From Pelodera strongyloides (Eukaryota > Nematoda > Chromadorea > Rhabditida > Rhabditidae): a stretch of DNA of 64,000 nt. This document shows positions 1 to 13,000 of this stretch, one piece after another. Every line of letters starts with the position of its first letter. The first letter of the stretch is position 1. Both the position numbers and the translations under genes were made by a program. The stretch lies in the NCBI GenBank assembly GCA_036852015.1, contig JAANDG010000287.1, forward strand, positions 62,001 through 126,000, in the 5' to 3' direction. The notes beneath the pieces were generated by a model, which was not told where the DNA came from, searched no databases, and saw nothing but the letters and a program-made list of their open reading frames with translations.

Positions 1-354
1 CCAATTGTGGAAGAAATGTCTTACAACGGATGTTATACCCCTTTAACACAAAAATGAACCATGTATAAAATAGATCATCGGATTATTTATAAGATCAAAC
101 ATTAAAGTGGCAAATCAATAGAAATTAACGAAACGCAACGCTAGGTTATTTTATTTCATTTTTGGTATGGAACGCATGCAGGACAACCGTGCATAATATG
201 CAAATTTCTGTCTTTCTGGACCGTTTTTTTAATCAATAAACCTTTGTATATTTTCGGCATATAATGGTACACAATTTGCTTATAATCTTCTTATCATATA
301 CGGGAGAAAGGTTTATTTGTAACGGAGTCGGCAACGAAAATTAGAATACCTCAA
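1..354. other. no gene seen
   Basis: AT-rich sequence without an exon-like open frame, RNA gene or clear repeat. Confidence 0.5.
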
Positions 355-618
355 GAGGGTATAAATGTATAAAAGGAGAGTCGGAGATCAGTGTTGAAGA
401 AACCAAAGAGCTCAGCAATTACTTTTTCTACGTTTCATGCGCTTGGTATAAGTAAGCCATCATTTCGCAACTCTCTAAAATAAACACAATCTAGTCTTAT
501 TACATAAACTTTGAAAAAAGCGTTTCAGAAGTTTCATAAAGCATTTCTATTTATGCCTACTTCGAAGTATCGCCCGATTGCTATTGGAAAGCAGGCTCAG
601 GCGGCGATAGTCGTCTGA
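355..618 (+). mobile_element. Helitron-like element, 3' end clear, 5' end not resolved
   Basis: The right end carries the hairpin-rich tail GGCTCAGGCGGCGATAGTCG and stops at CTGA followed by T, which fits the Helitron CTRR terminus. Near 370 lies TATAAAAGGAGAGTCGGAG followed by a TCAGT initiator-like site. The same TATA block recurs in the Helitron-like copy at 15518-15755, so this is one family. No coding capacity is seen, and the left boundary is a guess. Confidence 0.55.
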
Positions 619-3407
619 TACATAATAATGCAGTCGCGCAGCATATGTTTTAAAACCACATGTAAACGCTTTCGTTACCACCCAGTCAGTGTGTGGCTGT
701 TGCAAACGCTTTACAGTGTTCTTCCCCGAGGGGGCGCTCGCTTTTTGATGATCACTTTTGATTCAACAGTTGACACTATCTACCGTAAACTGGTTCGTTT
801 CAAGACCAAATACGTATGATGACGTCACACAGATGTGTTCTTTGCCTCGGGCATTTTCTTATAGAAAATGGCGCTGTTCGACGAATAAATCACGTGAAAA
901 GGAGAGGATTTGATCAATTGATGGATATATACAAGATTCGCCTTGACAAAGATATATGAGATGATTTAGAGGGATATAGTGGTCAGAAGTACGCTTGTAT
1001 GCGCATTGCAGGGAGATAACACCGCCAGAGTTTGGCCATATGAAGTTCCAGTTTCACAGTATTGTTTCGGGAATTCTCCACTACTTGCGCAGGAAAATTT
1101 GAGTGGACTTTTCCCGGTGGCGCTAGCGCTTTAAATAATAATGCGTTCCATAGTCCATCCGTTTTTTTTCTCATTAAGATATGAAAAATGGATACTTACT
1201 AGTGTACCGTACATTTCACATAAACCAAAGAACGCACAACAAGTAAAAATAAGCAGAGATCCCCCCCCCCTTCTTACCATTCTAGTGCAACTTGAGTACT
1301 CACAAGTTGGGTACTATATTTCCTTGCTCTTATAATTCGATTAAATGAATAAATCGGTTCGTGAAAGAAACTGTTACTGTAATTAAAGATTTCGGTAAAC
1401 AAACAAATTACCGTCAAACTTTGGAACCATACATGTTTATGTTTCCTAGTCAATCATAATTTATTGGTAAGAATTAAACAACCTAATTGCAAGCATATTG
1501 CACAGAAAATAGAAGAATAGTCAGTACAAAATGTAGTTTATTTCACGGGCTCGACTCAAAAGTAAGGGCATTTCATTCCGTTTCCTGGCTGTATTTTCAT
1601 GAATGATTGCGCGTTTCCTATTACAAAAATACAAACACAGCAACAATATGTGTTGTTCAGGTACTAGTTTGGTAGGCAAGTTTTGTGTAATTATTTGTTT
1701 AAGTTCTGTTGAGTGCAAAATTGGAACAAACAAGTGTTGTGTATTATATCTTGTGATTCCTAGCAAAAAGGGCATCTGTAATACTCGACGTCACACATTG
1801 TTTCCATTATAAGGTGGTATATTAACGGCACTGTAGTGGGGGACGTTATATATTATCTTTACCCCGCATGCCCATGGTGAATGCTAGCGTGCTGAAATAA
1901 AGGTGGTGCACCAAGTTTACCCAGCGAAAACCTATCACGTATATTGTAAGTGTCCGTTTGTCCGAAACCACATTGAATTGCAAAACACTTATTCTTGAGT
2001 CTCTGGAGATACAGTACACCAAGTGATATTGCATGGACTATCAAGGGGAGTGAAGCACCTTTTTAGGATATCTGATAGTATTTTTGTCGGTTTGCATCAC
2101 ACACCATAACTTTTAATTTAATAAAGTGAACCTTTACTGCTTGTGTTTGCAGAACTTGCAGTGTAATCTGAGGAACTTCCGATATAAGAATAAGGGCATG
2201 TCAAGGGGGATTCTGCGCAGAAAGGCATCTCCTGGCGCAGACTAAGTAAATCTCGAAAGGCGCCCAATACAGTAACCCATAAGCCAGAATAAAATATTTG
2301 AGATGTTGTCATAAACGTGAACAAAACCCGCCGCAACGCACACAAACGGGTACGTTGCGGCGAGCCGGTAATTCAAACCGTCCCGTGGACAGCGATTTGG
2401 CTTAGCTCTGTCCACACGACTAGAATCCCATACTGAAGGAGTTTTTTGGAGGGTTTTGAAATTGTTTTTCTTCTTACATGAAAGTTTTTGTTTATTTTTA
2501 TTTTCACTTTCCTTACCTTCAAAACGCAAGCTTTTTTTTGAGCCCAACATGCAAAACCGGCTTGGCATTCCCTTTCATATCATGTTCTATATATGCTAGA
2601 CTATTTTACGTTACACTTTCGCGCTAATTCGCCGTGAAAGTACCATCCAAGGATCCACGCGCAAGTTTCACATTAGGTGTATGCAAAACACGCCGCAGGT
2701 GTATGTAAATTTCTTACTGTATGTAAAATTCCACTAGTTTCCCACTATAGAAACTGCAATAACATGGATGATACTTTCGCATGCGAAAGTGCGCGAAAAC
2801 TTAACATAAATACTCTATCAGTATCTGCTTCAAGTTGCGGTCATAGTCAGACTGTCAGACTCTAGTTACTGACAGACAATAAATTGTCACATACTGCCAA
2901 GTTTTCACATGATATTGCGAGAACTTGATTAATATGTTTACAACACATAATTGTGCATATTTGTACAAGAATTCATAAACACACTGCCAATATTTTACAC
3001 AATATTTCCACACGATTCTTCATGATGAGGTGTGATTGGTGATCTCTGTGTTATTATTAAACTCTGTTTTTGTTTCCAGAAAAACACACTACATGGGATG
3101 TACTCTTACAATAACACAGTAGTTGCCCACCCATAGCACACATATTTACGCTACCAGAGGGAAACTACCGTATATAACCAACCGTCATGCCGCAGAGGGG
3201 ACAACACAACCCACCGTTGCCTAGAGTTAGAGTAGAAATTACCAAAATACGGTACTATATGACAGTCAATAAAATGGAGCACTTTTTCTCGTTTTTCCTA
3301 TGATCAGGCTCGAACTAAGTGACAGACTCGCAAACAAATAGCACATGTTCTGCATGAAATTGGCATCGTCTCCGAACGTTCTGGGTTGAAAACTGCATTC
3401 TTTTCTC
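619..3407. other. no gene recognised
   Basis: Several open frames of 60-108 codons occur on both strands, but none shows exon structure, recognisable motifs or codon bias. The longest (minus strand, near 2242-2568) runs through Lys-rich, AT-rich sequence and then a GC-rich block near 2330-2420 that looks like a dispersed repeat. Confidence 0.5.
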
Positions 3408-3809
3408 CTAGTTATCAATCATGCTTTGTCTCTAGTTCATTCGCCGTAGCTACACCCGAAAGCACGTGAAGTGCGCAAGCAGTATCAGCTTGCGCACATC
3501 GAGATCAAAATGAATTCGCTCAATCTGTTATTAAACGACTGAACTTTGCGGAAAAACTTCGAGAAAAAACTCATAACGTCACAAGCTCATAGACTATTGT
3601 TTTGCGGTGCAAGCGGAGAGTGCATATTTTCATTCAAGAGAATCGCAAACCCGAAATTTATTATGACCACCAACAGTTCAGCCGTTTCATAACAGATTGA
3701 GCGAATTCATTTTGATCTCGATGTGCGCAAGCTGATACTGCTTGCGCACTTCACGTGCTTGCGGGTTTAACGGCGAATGAACTAGAGACAAAGCATGATT
3801 GACAACTAG
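3408..3809. repeat. foldback element with long inverted arms
   Basis: The left arm begins CTAGTTATCAATCATGC and the right arm ends with its near-complement GCATGATTGACAACTAG. The arms run about 150 bp and include GTGAAGTGCGCAAGCAG and its complement. The centre is about 100 bp of unpaired AT-rich sequence. TA lies at both edges. It has no coding capacity. Confidence 0.8.
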
Positions 3810-4051
3810 CTTTGACAGTTGTTATTGGTTTCAAAAATCATGTCTTATTATGTTGGTTAAAGTCTACCATTGAAAATCCTATTGTGTCATCTTTCTACAT
3901 ATAAAGTTAGCACAACAAGTATAAAAAATGTACTGAAAAGCAAATTTTCCGAGAACCCACGTGACAAAACATAATATATACCGATTTACTTCTTCAAAGT
4001 TATAAATAATAAAATATGCCATGTGAAATATTCAATGTTCTATATTTATAT

Positions 4052-7000
4052 TCAAACAACACTGGTCGAGCATTCCATGATTCCGAATACTTTTCTGTAG
4101 CAATATCCTGTGGGGAGATGATCGGTAAACTGAATATAATCGGCCACACGACCACTCGGTTTCCCATTGTTAAGATCTGAAATAAAGCAATTAGCTTTTG
4201 AATTAGTTCAGATGATTAGTCTTTGAAACGTTAAATAGTAAGTTTGTTCTTACTTTCATTTCTGGAAAAATACTCCTAATACGAAAAAAACACTAATGAA
4301 CGCCTGTAGGGGTTTTATTTTCGATTATGTCACTTACTTTCGAAAAACAAGTTAGCTGCTAATTCGTGAACAAACAAAAAAAGACAAGTTAACAAAGAAG
4401 TACTGTCTGATTGCGTTACTGTCAGACTCAGACAATTCAAGAAAAATACGTTCCTTTCTATTTATAATAATAGGAGGAGCCGTCAAAAACATTTAGATGA
4501 AGTTTCGTCCACAAGTTGAAAAATATTACCGTCGAACAGGCGATTTGCATCTTTGCAACTCTCAGGACACATCGAGTGGAAATAGCTAAATGCTCGCCAA
4601 TTTGCGATAGAAGAAACTGTGTCGTGGAGGAGAGTCTGAGCTGCCTCCTGGAATTTCCATTTTTTTTTTCGAGTTTCAAAGGGCCCACTTAGGGGACAAT
4701 AATTCAGACGTTACATTAATTCTATTCTTACAACTAGATTAATCCATAAATAAAGAAGTGTGAAATGTGACATAATTACCAGTGAGTCACCGTAAAGTGG
4801 AGCAATTGCGAGTGCGTTTCTGATCTTCCGAATGCAACAGATTCCGACAGCTTTTCCAGTGGTGTCATAGGCGACCTACGACACAAACGTAAAATACACA
4901 ACAAGAAAGATAAAGGTTTTCGATATGTTTAAAGCGAAATACCGGCCGGTTTTTGAAACGCATCGTGATCGTGGACAGCTGTATTCTTACGTATTTATGC
5001 AAAGTTGCTCGAATTTATCTCTATATTTTTTTATTCTAGTTTATGTTCATTTGCATAAGCTGCATAAGAATGCTGGTGTACTCGATGTGTTTCAAAAACC
5101 GGCAGGTATTTCGCTTAAAGTTTCCCAAAGGATAAATATTAATAAATCGTCTCACTCTCGTAGTGGAAATTGGACTTTGCGTCCATCCGAGGACCTGCTG
5201 AGAACGCTCAATTTCTTGAGCAATTGTTTTGTCGTAATATATTAGGTCCGCCGCGTTTGCACCTGAAATTACGTTACTCTTTATAAGACACAAAACAAAT
5301 TGTGCCTTGGCGCTCATTTAGCGCACAACTGGCGCACGTACAGGTTTTTTGGCCATTGATTCTACCTTTTCCTTGACAATTGAGCGCACGACCCATTTAT
5401 TGCATAGTCCCATCAAAAAGGCAGTTCGATAAAAAAAATCATATAAAAGCATGAACTACAATAATCCGGCCACTATTTGAAATGTCTAAGGTACCTGTTA
5501 ATTCACACGTCTTGAAAGAACGACATGGTTTCGGCAAAACAGCCTCTTTACATTCAATTTTATAAATCCAAAAATGGTCGTCCAGAATTTTGTTCATTCC
5601 GTAGCAATTCGAGTACACTGGGCTCATTTTGATCGCTAAAAAGTTCATAGTAATTATTATTGCATTCTCCAATTTGCAATAGTATCACCAGAAATCTTAT
5701 TATCTTATTATATAAAGTTGGGAGCTTTGTTTGTTTGTTTGTTTGTTTGATTGATTGATTGATGTGTGTTTGGATGATGTGCGTTACGCTCAAGAAGTAG
5801 GATTGGTTCAGTAGTTCATGTTCCCATGCACTGAGCCATCTCAAATCCCGAGCGCCCCTCTCACAAAAGTCCAAAAAAGGCTGCATATACAGAAAGTGTG
5901 TGGTATATCGTTCGGGCGCGTCCGCGGCGCTCAAAGTATTTCGATTAAAATACAAAGAACATGCAAATCTAGAGCAACAAAAGAAGCATGTGCTAATTTT
6001 TTGAATCACTTTTGAATCCACGTTTCACGTATGTATGAAATAAAAATGTACTAGAAGGTCGCCTCAGGCGGCGCAGCCGTCTGGTTATTATATAAAAGAG
6101 TAACTGTAGCCTAATTTGCATACCGATGTGCGTTACGAAATGCAAATTTCGTGTTCGGGTATAAAAAGTTTCGCAGCTCAATATCGATGTATGCATATGC
6201 AATTGTTTCCTATTATGTTAATTTTTTATGATACGTTTGAAGCGTTGTATATAAGTATGCCCATGCTGAACCAATCATATTTCCATGTAAGTCGCCTCAG
6301 GCGGCGTGAGCCGACTGGTCTTATTATATAAAAGAGTAATGGGGTTTGCAAGTATGCCCGATTTTCCTTGCAAGTATCGAAAAATTTACCGTATCTTGGC
6401 ACTACACGAACATATCTACAGGCAGTTTTTACGACCGATCGCCACGGGACCAATTGTTCAACAAAAAATGTCTTTGATGGCGGATTTTCTATAGTGCGGA
6501 TGTGTCAAAATTACAGTAAAAGTGTGTAAAAAGCACACGATTTTGCGAATTGATACTTGCAAGGAAAACTCGCGGTTTTTGGCATACCTACGTTCCTGGG
6601 TGCGCAGCGCCCCTTCTGCCAGCCGCGCAAATTGGAGTGCACGCGTAGCCAGCCGCGCAGTTTCCAGTGCGGGCGTAGTCAACCGCGTACCGCGCAGAGG
6701 GGGGCGCACCCAGCCGCGTAGTATGCAAACTACGCGGCTGGGTGCGCGGTGCCTCGGGGAGCTCAACCGCGCAGCGCACCCCCAGCCAACCGCGCAGGGG
6801 GCCCCCGGCCAGCCGCGTAGGCAACGAGAAAATCGGTGTGCAAGCGGCAACGTCACGGCGTGCAGGCGGCGCGGAAAAATTTGCAAGCCGTTGGGTTATG
6901 GCGTGCAGGATTGCACGCCGTACCCACGCGGCCTGCACGCCGTACCCACGCGGCTTGCACGCCTTAACCACGCGGCCTGCACGCCGTACCCCCGCGGCCT

Positions 7001-10000
7001 GCACGCCGTACCCCCGCGGCCTGCACGCCGTACCCACGCGGCCTGCACGCCGTACCCACGCGGCCTGCACGCCGTACCCACGCGGCCTGCACGCTGTGAC
7101 GAGGCCGCTTGCACGCCGAAAAAGAACCGTGCGGGTCAGGTCCTGACCCTGTACTAAACTGGACTAAACAATCACTGGTTGCTAAAAAACAATTCAATGT
7201 AAAGTTTTTATTCTCCCAATAATATAGGTGAAACAACCAGGGTAACAAAACAATAAATAAAGATTCAACAACAAACCAAAAAAAAAACAATAATAACAAG
7301 AAAACTAGTGATAGCACAAGCGAGGACATTGTTATAGCACAAGCGTAACAACTAGAAACAAAATAGGACAAGAAAGCAGGATGCGGACTCGTAACCTAAT
7401 ACTCGTTTCATCGATAAAATAATTTGCTAACCAAGTGACAACTATAGAACTATACGCCTATAAATTACTAAAAAGGTGCTAGAATAAAACGAGAATGGGA
7501 AGAAAATAGTGTCGTTTTAGTAAGATATTGAGCGAAAAGTCTTGGTTGGAGAGAGACAGAGATCTGCGAAGTGATCAGAAAGGAATTGAATTTTAGACAA
7601 CTAATCGCCAACGAACACAAAATTAAACGCTAATTTACGACTGAGGCACGTACGGTGGTCAAAAAAGAATAGATTTTGAGAAATAAGTTAACTACTAGTT
7701 TTGAGAAATAAATCACAAGCTAGAACTACGTGCACAGTTTAGAAACACCTTCGGTACAAATTACCAAACTAGACATCGGAACATATTAAAACAAGCATTG
7801 GAAACTTAGGTGAACACTCCTAATGCTGCTTTATCCAGGATACCCTAATTCTTCTTTTGATCGACCATAATGGGTTTCCAGTGTGAGAATGAACGAAGCG
7901 TACTTCTCGTCGTCAAATGGCTCCACACGGCCTCGGGAATCACGACGCAAATCCGCCCTAAACACACAAAAAATTGTTTGTCAATCACGAATTTAAGCAA
8001 AAGTTAAAATATGTACATTTTGGGAATAGTCAAGTCTCAAGTAGACAATAAAACAGAAAAGTAAATGAAAAAAGCAGACAAATAAATTTTTAAGCTAATA
8101 GTCATAAAACTATAGAAAGCACTATAGAAAGTAAATACATCAAGTGAACTGACGACGTACAATGCTCTATTCAGGTGATATCTCCACTGGGTGATCCGTG
8201 TTAGCTTATCATCGTCTTGAACTGAAGGTTGTTTCTTCTGGATGATGAGGGAAGAGAGAGCTGAACAGTAAAGATGGTAAAATAAGAAGAGGGAAAAAGA
8301 GGACATACATTATCAGACGAATATTAAATGAAAACTAACCTATGAAACGAACGACCACATGATCCGGAAATCTCAATAAACGCTGTGCAGGCAAAGAAGG
8401 TGATCCACCTGAATTGGTGAAATATTGTAATCCCCAGAATCTACTGTAAGAGCGTAGGAGCGCAGTGTTAGATACGAATCTGATTCGTTAAAAACAATTT
8501 TTGCGAATAGAAACTACGTATAAATTAATATCAAGCTGACTACAATTGAAATGTACCTTCACTCCTTTCTTTCTCCGCTGGCCGCTTATCAGATAGTGTC
8601 CACAGCTTTGTGCTCCCTGAGGCCGTATTCACCACTACATTTACCCGGATAAAATCGTTTCCCGGGAAAGTATTTTACCCAAAATGACCATTTTTACCTT
8701 TTCCCGGAATTCACCACTTTTTCCCTTTTCCCAAAAAGCGAGCTGGGAAACGGAAAATTTTACCCGAGCTTGGCACGGGTAAACCAGAAATTACCCAAGT
8801 GTTGTGGTATATTTTTCGTCGAAAACATTTATTTAAACATTATTTCTGTGTTTTATTTGAATGTTTGACAATAATAACTATCTATTTCTTTAAGCAGCAC
8901 AAAAAATTAAGATATTTACGTTAGTTTTTTTCTATTCTCTTCCATTATAACGATAAGAAAATATGTAAGGGATATCTACTATATTAATACATGTTAGAAG
9001 GCAAATAATGCGACTTGAGCATTCGACAGACTTCCGAAGAGCTTGTCGTACTATGAAAATGCACGCGTCCGGCATATATTCTACCCTAAACAAATGGTCT
9101 GAGTGTGCTATGGATGGAGTCAATGGACTATTACATTTTTCTCAAATCATTGCAAAGGAAGATATAGCTTAGGAAGTCTTGTATAAAAAATATAATAGAC
9201 GTCCCCCATCTCCATAAAAAGGTTTTGCGGCGAGTACTACCAACACCATCCGTTGTGGTCTAGTGGTTAGGATTTGTGGCTCTCACCCACAAGGCCGGGG
9301 TTCGATTCCCCGCAACGGAAGCCTGTTTTTGCCCTTTATCTTACCGGGAGAATGTCTTTACAACACTATCTGTACAACCTTATTAGCAAGTTTTCGTTGG
9401 GTATTGTCCTTAAATCTCATCTAACGGAATTGTGTTGATCCGAACTCTAACTATATATTAATAATTATTGAGCGTGCTTATATTAAGCAACGAAAATATA
9501 CAAAATTATTATTACAATGAAAATTAAGCATAAACATATAAAATAATCATATTTTCCTTGAATTTCCCCTTGGGTAAAATTCCCCGTTTCCCAAATGGAG
9601 TGTGAATTCGGGGAGGGATAAAAAGTTTTCCGGAAAGGGCAAAAATATTTCCCGGGAAGGATTTTCGTTAGGAAATTGTCCCTGGGTAATTTGTTTTCCC
9701 GGGGAATTTTTTCCGTAAGAATGGTGAATACGGCCTCTGGTGAGAGAATCTAAAAAATAAGAATGAGAAATAAAAATACAATATAATATCAGAGTCGGGG
9801 AAGTGCCCACAACATACCATTGAGACAAAAGCGTCACAGAACAGTTTCATTTGGCAAGACACAGTTCGGAACCCTTGCCTTTTTCTCGAGTTAAATGCCT
9901 ATAAATAGAACAATGAGGATAGTCGCTATGCTCTGTCCATTGCGAACATGCGAAAATGTCAATGCCTGTCCATGTTCAGACCAAACTTACAAATGTCAAA

Positions 10001-13000
10001 TGCTTACCGTACCCATGCGAATGACGCGTTGGACATGTCCCGCAGCGAAAGTCTCAGATCCGTACTATTTGAATAGATCCGTACTATTTTAAAATAGATC
10101 CACTAATGCAAAGTCGCTGCGGACACATTTACATTAACTCGAACATGGACAGGCATTTGACATTTTGGCAAGTGCGTTTCGCAAACATGGACAGGGCAAA
10201 ATCGAAGGATATTGCAATCATAAAAGGATAATCTAAATAATCTGAAAACTAAGGCAACGTACCGACGTAACCATGTAGAGATGACACGGACGGAATGTGA
10301 GATCAGATGGATGATTTATCCACAACTTAGAGTGTGGAAACATAATCCCTAGAATAATTATTAAGAAGAATCAACCCGAAAAGTTGTAACGTATACTATT
10401 GGGCATACGTATATTTGGCCACACAAGTTCTAGAATTGCCTATTTCGACGTGAATATCTCGTGTGCAACGCATCGCAACGTGATATAACAATAGAAAGTG
10501 TAAAAAAGTGAATAGCAGGAGTTTTCCTATAGCATGGAACAGCGGTAAATTGGAACAGTTAATCGGTAAATTGGAACATGCAAAACAAGAGTTCTGTGTT
10601 GAATATCGCGAACATACGTACCTGAATTGGTAAAACGTCTACCCCGGAGATGCAATCAGAGAGTTTGTTCCACACATACGTGTACCACTGAAGATAGTAA
10701 ATATGTGTAACATAGAAAAATTGAAAGCGACACAAAACAGAATACTACACTCAGGAAAAACAAGCGCAACCCGAAGTGAACTGTATATCCTACCTTCGCA
10801 GTGGTTTCCTGTCCCTGTTCTGCCGAACTGTCCAATTGCTGCATTGAGGCAATAGCACTGTTGCCCCCTAGAGATGTGCAAAAGTAATAAAACATTAACA
10901 TTCAGCTAACAACCTATAAAGTGTGCTGGAAGCATACTAGTATGCTAACCAATGAAAATCAGTGTAAAACAAGAGAAAAAAATATATACTGAAACTAACA
11001 AATGTTAATACAAGCAAAAACGTTAGCGTGTTGTATAAGAGGAAAAATCTACCTTGCTGCGACTTAGGAGAAACTGTAGCATTGACCCGATTCTTACACT
11101 CTTTTCTTCTACTTCGGTTGTCCAGCTTCAACAAAAATGTGTATCGAGCAGATATAACATCAAAGGGTTAACACTATACTTCGCAATTCCATGCCTAATA
11201 GAAAAAAAATCAACTTCAGCAATTTTATCCACTAAACAAATTATAAATAGTCAAAATAGTAGTAAAATGAACTATTAAACTGAAAAAGTAGTAGTGGCTT
11301 ACTATCTGAATTTCTCTTCCTCATGCAAATTGAACTTGATCCTGCATCGTCATCATCGTCATCCTCTTCCTCATCAGTGGTCACTGAAAGGGACTCTTAA
11401 TGGGTACAACTATATAATTGGCTATATAAATATGCAAAGAGAATAATATGCTTGGTTCAGTACTGTATCCCATTATCATATCCATTCACATTAGCTTTAT
11501 TTAGAAAACAAACAAAGTACTCACCAGTTGATACAGATGGACTTGACCAATCATCCACACTTATACTTGATTGATCTAGGCAACTCTGATCACCTTCCAT
11601 TTCGCCTCTAGAATTTGCACGGCATCATTTTTAGTTGGCAATTGAAATAAGAGCATTCAACGTACTATATTCAAGAATGTTCATGACAGACCAGCAAAGA
11701 AAAAGCAGCAAAGAAAACCAGAAAGGTACCTATCGGCCTCATCTCGATCACTTTGCTCCGTTGTTTGTCCTTGTCCAGTACTTCCGTTGCTGTTTGGCCC
11801 AAAAATTGCATACAGTTCGCTTCTCGAAAATACGTCCAGGCTCCTCACGGGTAACATTCGCCTGTACATAACACAACGCTCCGGAAGACAATAGTACGGG
11901 TTTAATACTCGCAAACAAAGGAAATAAAGGAAAATGTTCACCCTAAAACATTCCAATAACATCACTAGGAGCAATTGTATACAACAAAAAAAAACAGATA
12001 TAAGTCAATGGTCAATGCATAGACACGTATATGGTACCACTACTGAACACACCAAAACTAATCATCAAATAACAAACAAACAAATAAATGTTATACCTCA
12101 CCTTTATTTTCGTCAAGGATCCTAATGCGCTTCACAATACAAATAACCGACTCGGCGTTTGGGCGAAACCTGGATAAAATAAGGGCTATAAATAAATTAA
12201 ATAGGAATATGAAGCAATGATCATAAAAGGGTTCATCCCAACGCCCAACAAATGGTGAGTATATATCACGAATAAGACAAATATTAAATGATCAATTTCC
12301 GCAATTTAATCCATTAAGCAAAAAAACAATATTACCGTGAGGCCTCTTCAATTGTTATGCGCAGAGACATATCCCCCTTTTAATTTGTCCCTTTCCTTTC
12401 ATACAATATCTGAGGTTGGAAAACCGTGATAAATAGGCCGTAAATCTTAGAGAATTGCTAATTATTCCTACCTTCAACCTTTCTTCAACAGTCCCCGACT
12501 GTAAAACCATGCAGGGTTTCCAGGGTATGGGTATTCTACTTGCGGGGTTAAATCTGTAAGCACATATAGATTTACTCTTAAAACAATAAATAATCAAATA
12601 ATCAAATAAAAATTAGCACACATGATTCCCGAAACACACAGGAACACAATCAAACATGCAGAACAATCCTTTAATTTATCATACTAAAACATTCTGCCTT
12701 TACTACAATATTTGTGTTTTAATATAAATTACTAGGAATCACTGTAATGGGAAAGTATGTGGGAATCATCGGTGGCTACAATAGTATTAAGATAAGAAGC
12801 TTTCTTGCAAATTCAGAAAACAACAGAACGTAATAGGAATAGGTCTCCAGAGAATTACTAGCTCCCAAAATGAATACACTGGTTGCTGATTTAGCGCTTA
12901 CATAATATATACAAGATAGTTCACAGACAACGTAGTTAGTAATCAAAATACAATAAATGCGCGCAAGACGCCATAAAGTGAATGTAACGAGTAACACGCA

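Noticed and set aside
2242..2568. 108-codon minus-strand frame
   Set aside because: AT-rich Lys codons followed by a dispersed-repeat-like block; no exon signals.
6522..7371. Several 130-211 codon frames on both strands rich in Arg, Cys, Thr and Pro
   Set aside because: They translate the 22-bp minisatellite and are open because the unit lacks stops in every frame.
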